A stretch of DNA of 34,147 nucleotides from an uncultured Actinomycetes bacterium (GCA_937148845.1 CAKZRW010000110.1:1-34147); one strand, 5' to 3'; shown: positions 16,405-24,817, numbered from the stretch's first letter. Numbers and translations: made by a program. The notes: a model not told the origin generated them from the letters alone.

Positions 16405-17259
16405 ATGGAGATCAGGATCCAGGGCAGCGCCACGGGGCCACTTTCGACCAAGGTCTTCTTCTGCGACGAGGAAGGGTTCGAGGTGGCGTCGGTCATCGTG
16501 ATGGGCAAGTCACAGGCGGTGTTGATAGACGCCCAATGGACGCTGTCCAATGCTCACCGCTTGATTGCCGAGATCCTGGAGACCGGCAAAGAGCTCACTA
16601 CCATCTACCTCACCCATGCTCATCCCGACCATTACTTCGGTGCGGGCACCATCGCCGCGGCGTTTCCCCAGGCCAGGGTGGTGGCGGTCCCTTCCGAAGC
16701 CAAGCTCATGAACGAGCAGTTCTTCGGCAAGATGGAGATCTGGGAGAAGGTAATCGGACCTCATAACGTCTGTCGCACCTCAGTACCGGTCGAAGCGCTG
16801 GAGCAAGACTTCCTCGAACTGGAGGGTGAGCGCTTGGAGATCATCACCAAGGTGATCGGCGACATGCGCTATAACACCATGGTGTGGATTCCCTGCGTCA
16901 AGACACTGTATGCAAGCGACGTGCTTTTCAACCAGGCTCATCCCTTTACTTGCGAGCTGACCGCCGAGGAGCGGGCCCAGTGGGTCCGAGAGATCGACAA
17001 GATCGAGGAGATGGGAGCAGAGGTCATTATCCCGGGACACCAGAAGCCGGGCATGCCTTTTGACCGGAGTTCCTGCACCTTCACCCGCGATTACCTGCTG
17101 GCGACCGAGGAGGAGCTACAGCGCCAGACCACAGTCGAAGGTTTCTACTACGCCATGGCCGAGCGTTTCCCGCAAGCCAACCTGCTCCACCTGAGCAACG
17201 AGATGAACGCCAACGTCTTCTTCGGCGGGCGCGACTGGCATTGGCGCGAAGAGGAATAA
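16405..17259 (+). CDS. Metallo-beta-lactamase-fold hydrolase
   Basis: The metal-binding motif THAHPDHYFG (HxHxDH), the downstream Asp in LYASDVLFNQAH and the late His in IIPGHQKPG identify an MBL-fold hydrolase with a dinuclear site. Substrate is not predictable; the family includes lactonases, thioesterases and sulfur dioxygenases. The 284-residue length is ordinary. ATG 16405 follows AAGGGGGAA; the in-frame ATG at 16357 lies within a likely extended -10 element (TGCTAGACT) and is not preferred. It stands alone between the hydrolase and cysK. Confidence 0.85.
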   Translation: MEIRIQGSATGPLSTKVFFCDEEGFEVASVIVMGKSQAVLIDAQWTLSNAHRLIAEILETGKELTTIYLTHAHPDHYFGAGTIAAAFPQARVVAVPSEAKLMNEQFFGKMEIWEKVIGPHNVCRTSVPVEALEQDFLELEGERLEIITKVIGDMRYNTMVWIPCVKTLYASDVLFNQAHPFTCELTAEERAQWVREIDKIEEMGAEVIIPGHQKPGMPFDRSSCTFTRDYLLATEEELQRQTTVEGFYYAMAERFPQANLLHLSNEMNANVFFGGRDWHWREEE

Positions 17260-17340
17260 AGGACGCCTTTTCCCCCGGATCGTGGTTAACTGACAAGCGA
17301 CGAGCGGTTAGGCAGCCTAGAACAACCACAGGGACGACAC

Positions 17341-18249
17341 ATGAACCTACTCGAGGCTATCGGGAATACTCCCCTGGTGGAGGTCCATACTCTCAACCCC
17401 AACCCCAGGACCCGCATCCTATGCAAGCTTGAGGGCTGCAATCCGGGCGGCTCGGTCAAGGACAGGGCTGCTCTCTACATGGTCACCAAGGCGGAGGAAA
17501 GCGGGCAGCTCACCAAGGACAAGATCATCCTCGAGCCCACCTCCGGCAATACCGGCATAGCCTTGGCCATGATCGGCGCGGCCAAGGGGTACGAGGTCCA
17601 ACTCTGCATGCCCGAGTGCGTGAGCAGCGAGAGGCGTCTCATCCTGGAAGGCTTCGGGGCTCATGTGTTTCCCACGCCGGCCAAGGAGAACATCGACGGG
17701 GCTATCCGCAAGGCTTATGCCCTCATGGACGCTCACCCGGACAAGTACTTCATGCCTAACCAGTACGACAACGAGGCAAATGTTCTAGCGCATTTCGAAA
17801 CCACCGGACCTGAGATCTTTGGGCAGACCGGTGGTGAAGTCGACTACTTCGTGGCCGGTATGGGCACCACGGGTACCCTCATGGGAGTGGGACGCTACCT
17901 TAAGTCGGTCAAGCCCTCGGTAAAGATCGTGGGTGTGGAACCGGTCCAGGGGCATACGATCCAAGGGCTCAAGAACATGAGCGAGTCGATGGTTCCGGGG
18001 ATCTACCACCCGGAGGAGCTGGACCTCAAGGAGATGGTAGATGACGGTGAGGCTTTCGAGATGACCCGGCTGCTGGCGCTCAAGGAGGGGATTTTCGCGG
18101 GGACCTCGAGCGGTGCAGCTATGGCGGTGGCTGTGCGTCTAGCCAAGATGGTCGACCACGGCACCATAGTCGTGCTTCTGCCTGATCGAGGCGACCGCTA
18201 TCTAAGCACCATGCAGTTCCGCTCGATTTGTGCCAAGTGCCCGCCGTGA
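17341..18249 (+). CDS. cysK: Cysteine synthase, PLP-dependent
   Basis: The 302-residue fold-type II PLP enzyme has IGNTPLVEV, the Schiff-base lysine K40 in GCNPGGSVKDRAA, the substrate loop EPTSGNTG (residues 65-72), the PLP-phosphate loop GMGTTGTL, and GTSSGAA. It makes cysteine from O-acetylserine (or a related activated serine) and sulfide in the cytoplasm. The C-terminal LPDRGDRYLST is typical of the CysK/CysM group; the two cannot be separated here. The ribosome binding site (CAGGGA) is modest. No cysE or sulfur-assimilation gene is adjacent, although the nearby THI4 is also predicted to use sulfide. Confidence 0.9.
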   Translation: MNLLEAIGNTPLVEVHTLNPNPRTRILCKLEGCNPGGSVKDRAALYMVTKAEESGQLTKDKIILEPTSGNTGIALAMIGAAKGYEVQLCMPECVSSERRLILEGFGAHVFPTPAKENIDGAIRKAYALMDAHPDKYFMPNQYDNEANVLAHFETTGPEIFGQTGGEVDYFVAGMGTTGTLMGVGRYLKSVKPSVKIVGVEPVQGHTIQGLKNMSESMVPGIYHPEELDLKEMVDDGEAFEMTRLLALKEGIFAGTSSGAAMAVAVRLAKMVDHGTIVVLLPDRGDRYLSTMQFRSICAKCPP

Positions 18250-18317
18250 GCTGGTCCTGACCTCTCTAGGGCCCTGGATAGCAGGCAGCTGACGGCCCGC
18301 TGCGCAGCGCGGAGGGG

Positions 18318-19115
18318 TTACCTGGCGACGAAATGGACGAGCTCTTCGCCTGCCTCATCAAGGAGCCACAGCTCATTCTGTTTGATCTCATACCGGGCTG
18401 TCCTCGGAAGCAGGGCGAGGTAGGCTGCCTCCTGGGCCATCAGTTCCGGGGGGCCTCCCACCTTGGTGGTAACTATGGCGGGGTCGATGGTCATCCTGCT
18501 GCCCTCGCCTATGGTGTAGGTGGCGTAATACTGGTTGACGCTCGCATTCCCGCTCAAGGTCCCGTCTTTGGCGAAGACCGCTGTGATGGAAAGCGGGCTC
18601 ACTGCAGTATCAGGATCGGTTGCCTCTCGCCCCAGCGCAGTGGCTTCCCAAATTGTGCCCTGCAGCGAGGCGGGAGGGATCACCTCGAACTGTACGAGCG
18701 TCTTTCCGTCCTTGTCTACCAGAATGAGCCCGTCGTCTCTGACCTCAAAACTGACAGCCTGTATGAGGGCGTCGAAGAAGGCTGTTTCCTGCGTCATGGC
18801 CTCAGGGGGACCTGCCATCTCCGTGGCCCCTAGGTCCGAGATCTGAAGAGAATTCCCCGGTCCCAGTTTGTAAGTGGCAAAGTAGCGGTTGACGGTACCC
18901 GAGCCCGTGACCCGACCAGCTTCGAAGCTGGCGGTGGCGCTACCCTTGGCCGGGGGGAGGACGGAGGCTACACCGGATATGGCGACCACCCGCCACTCGT
19001 GGCCCTCCAGCGCCTGAGCCGGGCCAGTGTTTCGGCCGCCGCAGCTGCCGACCAAAAACCCGGTGCAGGCTATCAGCGCGCTGGTTAGGATGAGAAAAGG
19101 GAGTCTGAAGCTCAT
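18318..19115 (-). CDS. Lipoprotein with two META (HslJ-like) domains
   Basis: The start at ATG 19115 (GGAGA nearby) gives a signal peptide with the lipobox LVGSC, so the mature protein should be a membrane-anchored extracytoplasmic lipoprotein. The rest is two copies of a META/HslJ-like domain: ALEGHEWRVVAI...GTVNRYFATYKLG and SLQGTIWEATALG...ASVNQYYATYTIG, each followed by a GGPPE/AGPPE(A/L)M(T/A)QE motif. META domains occur in stress-related and surface lipoproteins, role unclear. An upstream in-frame start at 19151 would only add residues before the signal peptide. The gene converges on cysK. Confidence 0.8.
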   Translation of the reverse strand: MSFRLPFLILTSALIACTGFLVGSCGGRNTGPAQALEGHEWRVVAISGVASVLPPAKGSATASFEAGRVTGSGTVNRYFATYKLGPGNSLQISDLGATEMAGPPEAMTQETAFFDALIQAVSFEVRDDGLILVDKDGKTLVQFEVIPPASLQGTIWEATALGREATDPDTAVSPLSITAVFAKDGTLSGNASVNQYYATYTIGEGSRMTIDPAIVTTKVGGPPELMAQEAAYLALLPRTARYEIKQNELWLLDEAGEELVHFVAR

Positions 19116-19300
19116 CTCTGGTCTCCGATCTGGTCGTCTGGTGCGGAGCACAAGCCTACGCCTCGATCACGCCTTGGCCTCGGCTTGCGTGTCGCCGCTT
19201 TCTGCGCCTCGCCTCTGGCTGCGTGTTCTCGCTCTCCGCGCACTCTTTGGTTATGGATGTGAAGAGGCGCGGGAAGGTTCCCCGCGTGCAGCTAGATGGT

Positions 19301-19332
19301 CCTAGCTCCAGCTCAGCCTAGATCCAGCTCAG
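19301..19332. repeat. Tandem 16-bp direct repeat (2 copies)
   Basis: CCTAGCTCCAGCTCAG (19301-19316) is followed immediately by CCTAGATCCAGCTCAG (19317-19332), one mismatch. The pair lies just past the 3' end of thiC in the gap before the lipoprotein gene. Function is unknown. Confidence 0.75.
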
Positions 19333-19360
19333 GCTGCGCCGACCGAGGATAGGGGTGCTA

Positions 19361-20653
19361 CTAACACTTCAGCTCCGCCGCTGCTTGCCGCATGGTGCGT
19401 ACGGCGCAAAGGCGTCCACACATGCTGCAAGTACCAGTCTCCTGGGGCGGGGCCTCTTCGAAGTAACGACGAGCCTTCTCCGGGTCCAGGGCGAGCCTGA
19501 ACATCGCCTCCCAGTCAAGGTCACGGCGGGCGCGGCTGAGGGCTTCGTCCCACTCCTTGGCTCCACGTATGCCTTTGACCAGGTCGGCGGCATGGGCAGC
19601 GACCCGAGCGGCCATGAGGCCTTCTTCCATGTCCTTCAGGGTAGGAAGCCGAAGATGCTCAGCCGGAGTGACGTAGCAGAGAAAGTCGGCTCCTGCGGCC
19701 GCTGCCACAGCCCCACCGATCGCGCTGGTGATATGGTCGTAACCGGGGGCTATGTCGGTAACCAGCGGGCCGAGCACGTAGAAAGGTGCTCCATGGCATA
19801 GCCGTTTGGCCATGACCACGTTGGTTTCCACTTGGTCCAGCGGCACATGGCCCGGCCCCTCCACCATGACCTGTACTCCTCGCTCCCGCGCTCGGAGCAC
19901 CAGCTCACCCAGGACGAGGAGCTCAGCCACCTGGACGGCGTCGGTAGCGTCGCTGATGCAGCCTGGTCTGCCTGCATCGCCCAAGCTGATGGTGACGTCG
20001 TACTCGGCGCAAAGGTCGAGTATCCGATCGAAGTGTTCGTAGTAGGGATTCTCCTCGCCTGTAGCCTGCATCCAAGCGTAAAGGAGCGAGCCCCCACGGG
20101 AGACGATGCTCATGATGCGGTCGGAGCCCGGCAACCGCGCGGCTGCTTCCCGGGTGAGGCCGGCGTGGATGGTCATGAAGTCGACGCCGTCACGCGCGTG
20201 GGTCTCGACAGCCGTCAGCCACTCCCGAGCGCTGATGTCGGCAAGAGCGCGCTCCCCGCAGCCCAGTACGTCGTAAGCAGGCACGGTTCCGATCATCACC
20301 GGCAGAGTCTCTACTAGTCGGCGCCGGAAAGGCCTGGTGTTGCCTTCGCAGGACAGGTCCATCAGGGCGTCGGTCCCCAGCTGGACGGCACGAGTAGCTT
20401 TGGCATACTCGGTGGCGCGATCGGCACAGTCGCGGGAGATGCCCAGATTGACGTTCACCTTGGTGCGAAGATGCTGACCGATGCCGGCCGGCGACAGACC
20501 GGTGTGCAAGCGGTTGGCCGGTATCACCACGCGGCCGGTGGCGATGCGTTCGAGCAGCACGTCTTCCTGGACTCGTTCGTCCGCGGCCACTGTCTTCATT
20601 TGAGCGGTGATGCTCCCCGCCCTGGCTGCTTCAAGTTGAGTGCGGAAGGCCAT
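19361..20653 (-). CDS. thiC: Phosphomethylpyrimidine synthase
   Basis: ThiC is a radical-SAM enzyme that converts AIR to HMP phosphate, the pyrimidine half of thiamin. The ~430-residue protein shows [52 protein letters not shown] and the C-terminal CSMCGRLC (CxxCxxxxC) that binds the [4Fe-4S] cluster. ATG 20653 is preferred over the GTG at 20662 because the AGGAGGTG ribosome binding site directly precedes it. The gene's start overlaps the 3' end of the thiE fusion gene by 23 bases, so it is the last gene of the riboswitch-controlled operon. Length is typical of the short ThiC form. Confidence 0.96.
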   Translation of the reverse strand: MAFRTQLEAARAGSITAQMKTVAADERVQEDVLLERIATGRVVIPANRLHTGLSPAGIGQHLRTKVNVNLGISRDCADRATEYAKATRAVQLGTDALMDLSCEGNTRPFRRRLVETLPVMIGTVPAYDVLGCGERALADISAREWLTAVETHARDGVDFMTIHAGLTREAAARLPGSDRIMSIVSRGGSLLYAWMQATGEENPYYEHFDRILDLCAEYDVTISLGDAGRPGCISDATDAVQVAELLVLGELVLRARERGVQVMVEGPGHVPLDQVETNVVMAKRLCHGAPFYVLGPLVTDIAPGYDHITSAIGGAVAAAAGADFLCYVTPAEHLRLPTLKDMEEGLMAARVAAHAADLVKGIRGAKEWDEALSRARRDLDWEAMFRLALDPEKARRYFEEAPPQETGTCSMCGRLCAVRTMRQAAAELKC

Positions 20654-21740
20654 CTGCTTCACCTCCTTTCTGCGGGGATTGGCAGTCTGTGGTCGAGGTC
20701 TGGGCCAGTACCTCCCGGATCTGCTTGATTGTGACCCTGATGTCGTGCGCGCTCACGATCTCTTTGACCAGGGCCACCAGTCTGGCTCCGTGCCGTCTTA
20801 CCTCGCCAACATTGGCAATGGTCACTCCGCCCAGAGCCACGAAGGGGATGCTCAGGTTGCTTACCACCCAATCGAGATACTCAAGACCCACGGGTTGCAC
20901 GGGTACGCCCTTAGTGAGCGTGGGGAAGAGCGGACCGACCCCGATGTAATCGGCTCCTTCAGCGACCGCCTGTCGCGCCTGCGCGGGCGAGTGGGTAGAC
21001 ACCCCGATCAACATGGTTTCGCCTACCAAGGGCCGCACTTTCTGGAGCGGGTAGTCATCCTGACCCAGATGAACACCGTCGGCTTCGCAGAGGAGGGCAA
21101 GATCGGGATGGTCGTTAACGATGAAGGTTGCCCCTGCGTTCTGCGTGAGGTGCCGTATCTCCGCGCATTCCCGATACTTCTCGGCGAAGGACTTGCGCTT
21201 CTCCCGATACTGGATGATCTTGACGCCGGCTTCGAGCATCTCGCTTACCACCTGTAGGTTGGTCCGTCCCTGCGAGAGTTCCTCGGCGGTGATGCCGTAG
21301 AGATCGGTGTCGAGCAGTGCGGCGGCGCGGTGAGGACGAAGGAGAGCAGAGTACTGTGACTCTAGCGTGTAGACCGCAAAGCGAAGACGCTCACACTCCT
21401 TGGCCGAGGCTGCGTGGCCCAAAAGGGACAGGGTCTCCTCCAGCACGCGGAGACCCTCCTCGGCTCTCTTGAAATTAGCGGCGGTAAGAGCAGCCAGGGT
21501 CTCTCGGGCCTTGTCCGTCTCTTGCGATACCGCGAAGCCCACGTCGGTGTCGGCGGTGCGGGCGGCTAGGCAGAGCGCAACGCAGTCGGACCCAAGCGCT
21601 CGCACCTGATGGCGGAGACTCTTGAGAAGCGAGCACACCTCCTGGTCGTCGAGGTGGAAGCGGGCTATGTCCTCCAGCACGCGCAGACCTTCCGATACCC
21701 GGTTGAGATTCGCGTCAACGATGCGATAAAGATCGTTCAC
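20631..21740 (-). CDS. thiE: ThiD2-ThiE fusion: HMP-P kinase-like domain + thiamin-phosphate synthase
   Basis: Residues ~1-140 ([19 protein letters not shown]...[14 protein letters not shown]) resemble the ThiD2 family, a proposed alternative to ThiD for phosphorylating HMP-P. Residues ~155-355 are Thi[41 protein letters not shown] and [17 protein letters not shown]. ThiE joins HMP-PP with thiazole phosphate to thiamin phosphate. The GTG at 21740 is chosen since it overlaps the THI4 stop (GTGA) and has AAGGGG in front; an upstream in-frame ATG (21800) lies inside THI4. The end overlaps thiC. The ThiE call is firm; ThiD2 is a family-level recognition and moderately sure. Confidence 0.88.
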   Translation of the reverse strand: MNDLYRIVDANLNRVSEGLRVLEDIARFHLDDQEVCSLLKSLRHQVRALGSDCVALCLAARTADTDVGFAVSQETDKARETLAALTAANFKRAEEGLRVLEETLSLLGHAASAKECERLRFAVYTLESQYSALLRPHRAAALLDTDLYGITAEELSQGRTNLQVVSEMLEAGVKIIQYREKRKSFAEKYRECAEIRHLTQNAGATFIVNDHPDLALLCEADGVHLGQDDYPLQKVRPLVGETMLIGVSTHSPAQARQAVAEGADYIGVGPLFPTLTKGVPVQPVGLEYLDWVVSNLSIPFVALGGVTIANVGEVRRHGARLVALVKEIVSAHDIRVTIKQIREVLAQTSTTDCQSPQKGGEADGLPHST

Positions 21741-22651
21741 AGTGACCCCTTGCTTCCCGAGTCCGTCGGCGAAGCCACTCGTCCTGACGGTACGCCGCAT
21801 GCGTCCCGGAACCCCGCATCGTTCTCTGGTCCGGGCTGCGCTTCGCTGCCCTGTGCGGTGAGATCGGTCAAGACCAGCTCTGCCACCTTCTTTCCTGAGA
21901 GCAACATCCCCCCGAAGATGGGACCCATCCGGTAGGAGCCGAAGGCGGCGTTAGCGCTCATGCCGGTCACGTAGAGCCCGGGAAAGATCTGCTTGGTATT
22001 GGCGACCGTGGTAGTCTCTGCCACTTCCGCCCACATAGGCTTCTCGCCCTCGATGCGACCCGAAGGGGTGAGAAGGCAGGCTCCCATCTTCTTCTCCAGG
22101 ACCCCGACTACTTCAAGGGGATGACCGGTGGCCTCGATCACACAGCGGGCTCTGACCGCTAGCGGATCCACATGGAGATTGGCCAGCTCGACCGCGCTCC
22201 AGTTGATCACCACACCGCAAACGCGGTCTTCGCGCAAGAGCACGTCCTCGACGCTGACCAGGTTGAAGATCTTGGCCCCCGCGCGGATCGCCCGGTAGGA
22301 GATCCCAGTGACGGCCTCCAGGGCATCGACAGTGTAGTAGCCGTTCTGATAGGGCCGGGTCGAAATGTCCAACTCATCGAGGATGACTTTGGCTTCTTCC
22401 TGGACGACTATCTCGTTGAACATCATCCCGCCGCCCCACATCCCCCCGCCCACGGAGAGTTTGCGCTCGAAGACCGCTACACGGGTGCCAGCCTCAGCCA
22501 GATAGTAGGCGGCGACCAGGCCGGAGGGTCCGGCTCCGCAGACCGCCACCTCTACGTCGAGAGACGAAAGCAGCTTTTCGGTGTAGCGCTCGATGATCGC
22601 GCGGGTTATCACCCGCTCGTCCAGGGCGGAGTGTCCGGTAGTGGCGGCCAT
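21737..22651 (-). CDS. thi4: THI4-type thiazole synthase, predicted His-type (non-suicidal)
   Basis: THI4 makes the thiazole (ADT) from NAD, glycine and sulfur. Visible motifs: the FAD/NAD-binding [18 protein letters not shown] (residues 38-55), [15 protein letters not shown], and [16 protein letters not shown]. In yeast THI4 the sulfur-donor Cys lies in a CMDP motif; here the equivalent position is His160 (HVDP), as in archaeal THI4 that uses free sulfide and turns over. The C-terminus carries ~40 extra polar residues beyond the usual end. ATG 22651 follows AAGGAGAG; an upstream ATG at 22711 lies in the riboswitch leader and is not preferred. It is the first gene of the thiamin operon. Confidence 0.9.
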   Translation of the reverse strand: MAATTGHSALDERVITRAIIERYTEKLLSSLDVEVAVCGAGPSGLVAAYYLAEAGTRVAVFERKLSVGGGMWGGGMMFNEIVVQEEAKVILDELDISTRPYQNGYYTVDALEAVTGISYRAIRAGAKIFNLVSVEDVLLREDRVCGVVINWSAVELANLHVDPLAVRARCVIEATGHPLEVVGVLEKKMGACLLTPSGRIEGEKPMWAEVAETTTVANTKQIFPGLYVTGMSANAAFGSYRMGPIFGGMLLSGKKVAELVLTDLTAQGSEAQPGPENDAGFRDACGVPSGRVASPTDSGSKGSL

Positions 22652-22705
22652 CTTGTTTCTCTCCTTCAGGCTCGGTGTTCGTAGCCGACCGAAGGGGAAA
22701 GCGCC

Positions 22706-22733
22706 AAACAAGAAAGGCGTCCCTAGGGACGCC
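22706..22733 (-). terminator. Intrinsic terminator of the TPP riboswitch expression platform
   Basis: The palindrome GGCGTCCCTAGGGACGCC (22716-22733) forms a GC-rich hairpin; on the minus strand it is followed by TTTCTTGTTT. It lies between the aptamer and the THI4 start, so ligand binding probably favours termination. Confidence 0.8.
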
Positions 22734-22744
22734 CTCTGTGGATC

Positions 22745-22836
22745 TAGACTCGCTTCCCTACGCTGGCATTACCCAGTTCAGGTTCACAGGGTCAGTGGTC
22801 GGACCACACTCTCAGCGCTTGGCGCTCCCCTAGCAA
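22745..22836 (-). promoter_or_regulatory. TPP riboswitch (THI element)
   Basis: On the minus strand the conserved blocks appear in order: CTAGGGGAGC, GCTGAGAG (about 22809-22816), GACCCTGTGAACCTGAA, CTGGGTAATGCCAGCG (about 22759-22775) and TAGGGAAGC. These are the hallmarks of the thiamin pyrophosphate aptamer. It sits between an extended -10 promoter and the thi4-thiE-thiC operon, with an intrinsic terminator downstream. Family identification is confident; boundaries are approximate. Confidence 0.95.
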
Positions 22837-22841
22837 AACAG

Positions 22842-22850
22842 ATATTAGCA
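22842..22850 (-). promoter_or_regulatory. Extended -10 promoter of the thiamin operon
   Basis: The minus strand reads TGCTAATAT, a TGn-extended -10 box (TAATAT at 22847-22842). Transcription would start near 22835, at the first base of the aptamer. No good -35 box is seen at standard spacing, as is usual for extended -10 promoters. Confidence 0.6.
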
Positions 22851-22929
22851 CCAGGGAGGGTGGGCGACAGCAAAGTTTCCAAAGCGTGCGTCACGGTGGT
22901 GTTATCCCAGCACGTTGTCCTACGCGACC

Positions 22930-22938
22930 TGGTATACT
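22930..22938 (+). promoter_or_regulatory. Extended -10 promoter of the RRM-protein gene
   Basis: TGGTATACT is an extended -10 element (TATACT at 22933-22938). Transcription from about 22945 would leave a leader of ~115 bases before the RRM gene, long enough for post-transcriptional control. It diverges from the thiamin promoter by only ~80 bases. Confidence 0.5.
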
Positions 22939-23058
22939 GAATGGGCATTCGCCAGGTTCTGTCTCAAAGACGCAGCGCCGAGTCTAGTTGCCTCTTCGCT
23001 CAGTCTCCGATCTTTTCCTCGCGATTGTCGCAATGTAACTCCGTCTATGGAGGCTGTA

Positions 23059-23394
23059 GTGAATTCAGCGAAACTGTACGTAGGCAACCTTAGCTATGAC
23101 ACGACCGAGGCTACCGTAAGGGCCGCGTTCGAAGCTCATGGTGAGGTGACCTCGGTCAACCTCATCACCGACCGGGATACCGGCCGGCCCAAAGGCTTCG
23201 GGTTCGTGGAGATGGGCTCGGCCGACGAAGCCCAGAAGGCCAAGAGCGCCCTCGACGGCACCGAAATGGATGGCCGTACTGTCAAGGTCGACGTGGCGAA
23301 GGAACAGACGCCGCGGACTAACCGCTCGAGCGGCGGCTATGGTGGTGGCTATGGCGGCGGTCGTGGCGGCTACCGCGGGGGCAACCGCTGGTAG
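23059..23394 (+). CDS. Single-RRM RNA-binding protein with Gly-rich tail
   Basis: The 111-residue protein is one RRM domain: RNP2 is KLYVGNLSYD and RNP1 is KGFGFVEM, with NLITDRDTGRP between. The last ~25 residues (SGGYGGGYGGGRGGYRGG...) form a Gly/Tyr/Arg tail like that of cyanobacterial Rbp proteins and of cold-induced glycine-rich proteins. Such proteins bind single-stranded RNA and often act in cold or stress response; the role here is inferred. GTG 23059 is chosen because GGAGG lies 5 bases before it; ATG 23047 is also in frame. It is followed by a strong hairpin terminator. Confidence 0.88.
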   Translation: MNSAKLYVGNLSYDTTEATVRAAFEAHGEVTSVNLITDRDTGRPKGFGFVEMGSADEAQKAKSALDGTEMDGRTVKVDVAKEQTPRTNRSSGGYGGGYGGGRGGYRGGNRW

Positions 23395-23437
23395 ACCCGG
23401 GGTTTCTCCCCGGCGTGGTTCTGGACGCGCTTGAGAG

Positions 23438-23473
23438 GCGGGCGGCTGCGGTCTTGCGACCGCAGCCGCCCGC
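23438..23473 (+). terminator. Strong hairpin terminator after the RRM gene
   Basis: A perfect 16-bp GC-rich stem (23438-23453 with 23458-23473) closes a TTGC loop and is followed by TTGTTA. A smaller hairpin, CCGGGG-TTTCT-CCCCGG (about 23397-23413), lies between the stop codon and it. Confidence 0.75.
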
Positions 23474-23663
23474 TTGTTACCTAGTCAATCGCGGCCCCTA
23501 GTGCGCCCAGTCGCCGCCACTTTGCCAGACAGACAAAGGTGTCCTTTCCGTGTATGAAACTTGACCCCCGGGGGCATCGTCGTAAAGCTCGGACATGGAC
23601 AGACTGGGCGTCGCTCCGTATCGCTCAGTCAAGAGAGCCAATCGGGGGAAGGTGGTGCGTGAG

Positions 23664-23947
23664 ATGGCCTACGTGATGGTCGAGCATAAGATAGAGAAGT
23701 GGTCGGAATTCGAGATGATCTTCAAAGAGGACGGAGAGCGCCGACGGATGCTCGGCTCCAAGGGGGGACGGTCTTTCGTGACGTGGACGATCCGCAGTAC
23801 ATCTTTGTGGTCTTCCAGGGGAGCGACTCGGAAAACGCGAAGAAGTTCCGGGATGGACTGGAGACGCATGAAGCCATGGAGTGGGCCACGTCAGGCATCT
23901 GGTCTCGTGTCCATGTGTCGGAAGAGGTCTTGAGAGTAGACGCCTAG
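23664..23947 (+). pseudogene. Small cyclase/monooxygenase-like protein, frameshifted at a G6A run
   Basis: ATG 23664 opens MAYVMVEHKIEKWSEFEM...MLGSKGG; the frame then continues as garbage, while the -1 frame gives TVFRDVDDPQYIFVVFQGSD...HVSEEVLRVDA to the TAG at 23945-23947. Joined, the ~95-residue product looks like a single dimeric alpha-beta-barrel domain (an antibiotic-biosynthesis-monooxygenase/cyclase-like fold; family assignment is tentative). The shift falls exactly in AAG GGG GGA (23760-23768), a G6A heptamer in the X XXY YYZ slippery form. It may be a one-base loss, a sequencing/assembly error, or programmed -1 frameshifting. Ribosome binding site: GGGGGAAGG. Confidence 0.65.
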
Positions 23948-24020
23948 CTTGCCCCGACCCCAGGTGCCCTCAGCCGCGCTGACTCTTGCCGGTCGGCGTC
24001 GCGGGCTTCGCTGAGGTCTT

Positions 24021-24269
24021 TCAGCCTTGCTCGATCTTGGGGCGGTCGTCCTTGCTGTCGTCGACACTCTTGTCGATTGAGACCTCGACTTTGGCGTCCT
24101 CCTTGATGGCCTCTTTGAAGCTCTCCTCACCTTCTTTTAGGCCCCTCTTGAGTCCGACCAAAGAAGAGCCCAAGGAGCGGCCTAGCCGCGGTAGCAACCT
24201 GCCTCCGAAGATGAGGAAGATGACCACTACTACAATGAGGATCTCCCAAGGGCCTAACCAACTAGGCAT
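24021..24269 (-). CDS. tatA: Twin-arginine translocase subunit TatA
   Basis: The 82-residue protein has the TatA pattern: a short N-terminus, one membrane helix (WLGPWEILIVVVVIFLIFGG), the hinge and amphipathic helix LLPRLGRSLGSSLVGLKRGL, and an acidic tail (KEDAKVEVSIDKSVDDSKDD). TatA forms the pore for export of folded, often cofactor-containing proteins. ATG 24269 lies 9 bases after AGGAG; the GTG two codons upstream is too close to it. No tatB or tatC is adjacent. Confidence 0.9.
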   Translation of the reverse strand: MPSWLGPWEILIVVVVIFLIFGGRLLPRLGRSLGSSLVGLKRGLKEGEESFKEAIKEDAKVEVSIDKSVDDSKDDRPKIEQG

Positions 24270-24341
24270 GCGCACACTCTCCTCTTGACAGCTTCACGAA
24301 GCTTAGACTCTATTTTCGCACCTTTTCGGAGTCTTCGTCGG

Positions 24342-24776
24342 CTAGAACGCTCCCAGTTGACAAGGAGTGATTTTGAGGCCGAGAGCTTCGCAGGCCGCCG
24401 CCACGTCCAGTCGCGAGCGCCCCAGCTCGTCGGCAAGTGACCAGCACGTCTGGCAGCTGACCCTGCCCTCCACGGCCGAGCGCTCGAGGCTCGAGCGCAG
24501 TTCAGCATCCACCTGGGCTGCCGCTTTGACAATCTTCTTCTGGGGTTCGTAACCGAACAGTCCCAGCTGGCACTTGGCGATCCGGTATTCGAGGAGATCG
24601 AGGGTCTGTCCCACGGCGAGCGGGGCTGCCCCGTACTGCTCCGCGATGCGGAAGGCCGCGGCGCAGGTCAACTCACTATCGGTAGCCGCTTGCATGACAG
24701 CGGCCGCCAGCGTTGGATCGAGCTGCGTGCCCGGCGGGTGTTTGGCCCTGTACTTGCCAGCATGATCGCGCGTCAT
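24342..24776 (-). CDS. Duplicated-domain protein with CQLG motifs, function unknown
   Basis: The 144-residue product is two copies of one ~55-residue helical module. Each runs from a Cys in the first helix (DSELTCAAAFRIAEQYG; EGRVSCQTCWSLADELG) through a hydrophobic helix (VGQTLDLLEYRIAKCQLGLFGY; VAAACEALGLKITPCQLGAF) and ends in CQLG(L/A)F. The module resembles a helix-turn-helix-sized unit with paired cysteines, suggesting a small regulator or metal-binding protein, but I recognise no characterised member. ATG 24776 follows AGGAAGAGG; an upstream in-frame start at 24917 would run back into the MFS gene. It is co-oriented with and 41 bases after the MFS gene. Confidence 0.65.
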   Translation of the reverse strand: MTRDHAGKYRAKHPPGTQLDPTLAAAVMQAATDSELTCAAAFRIAEQYGAAPLAVGQTLDLLEYRIAKCQLGLFGYEPQKKIVKAAAQVDAELRSSLERSAVEGRVSCQTCWSLADELGRSRLDVAAACEALGLKITPCQLGAF

Positions 24777-24817
24777 CCGTACCTCTTCCTGTCTGTGATA
24801 TGCATCGGTCAAGTCGT

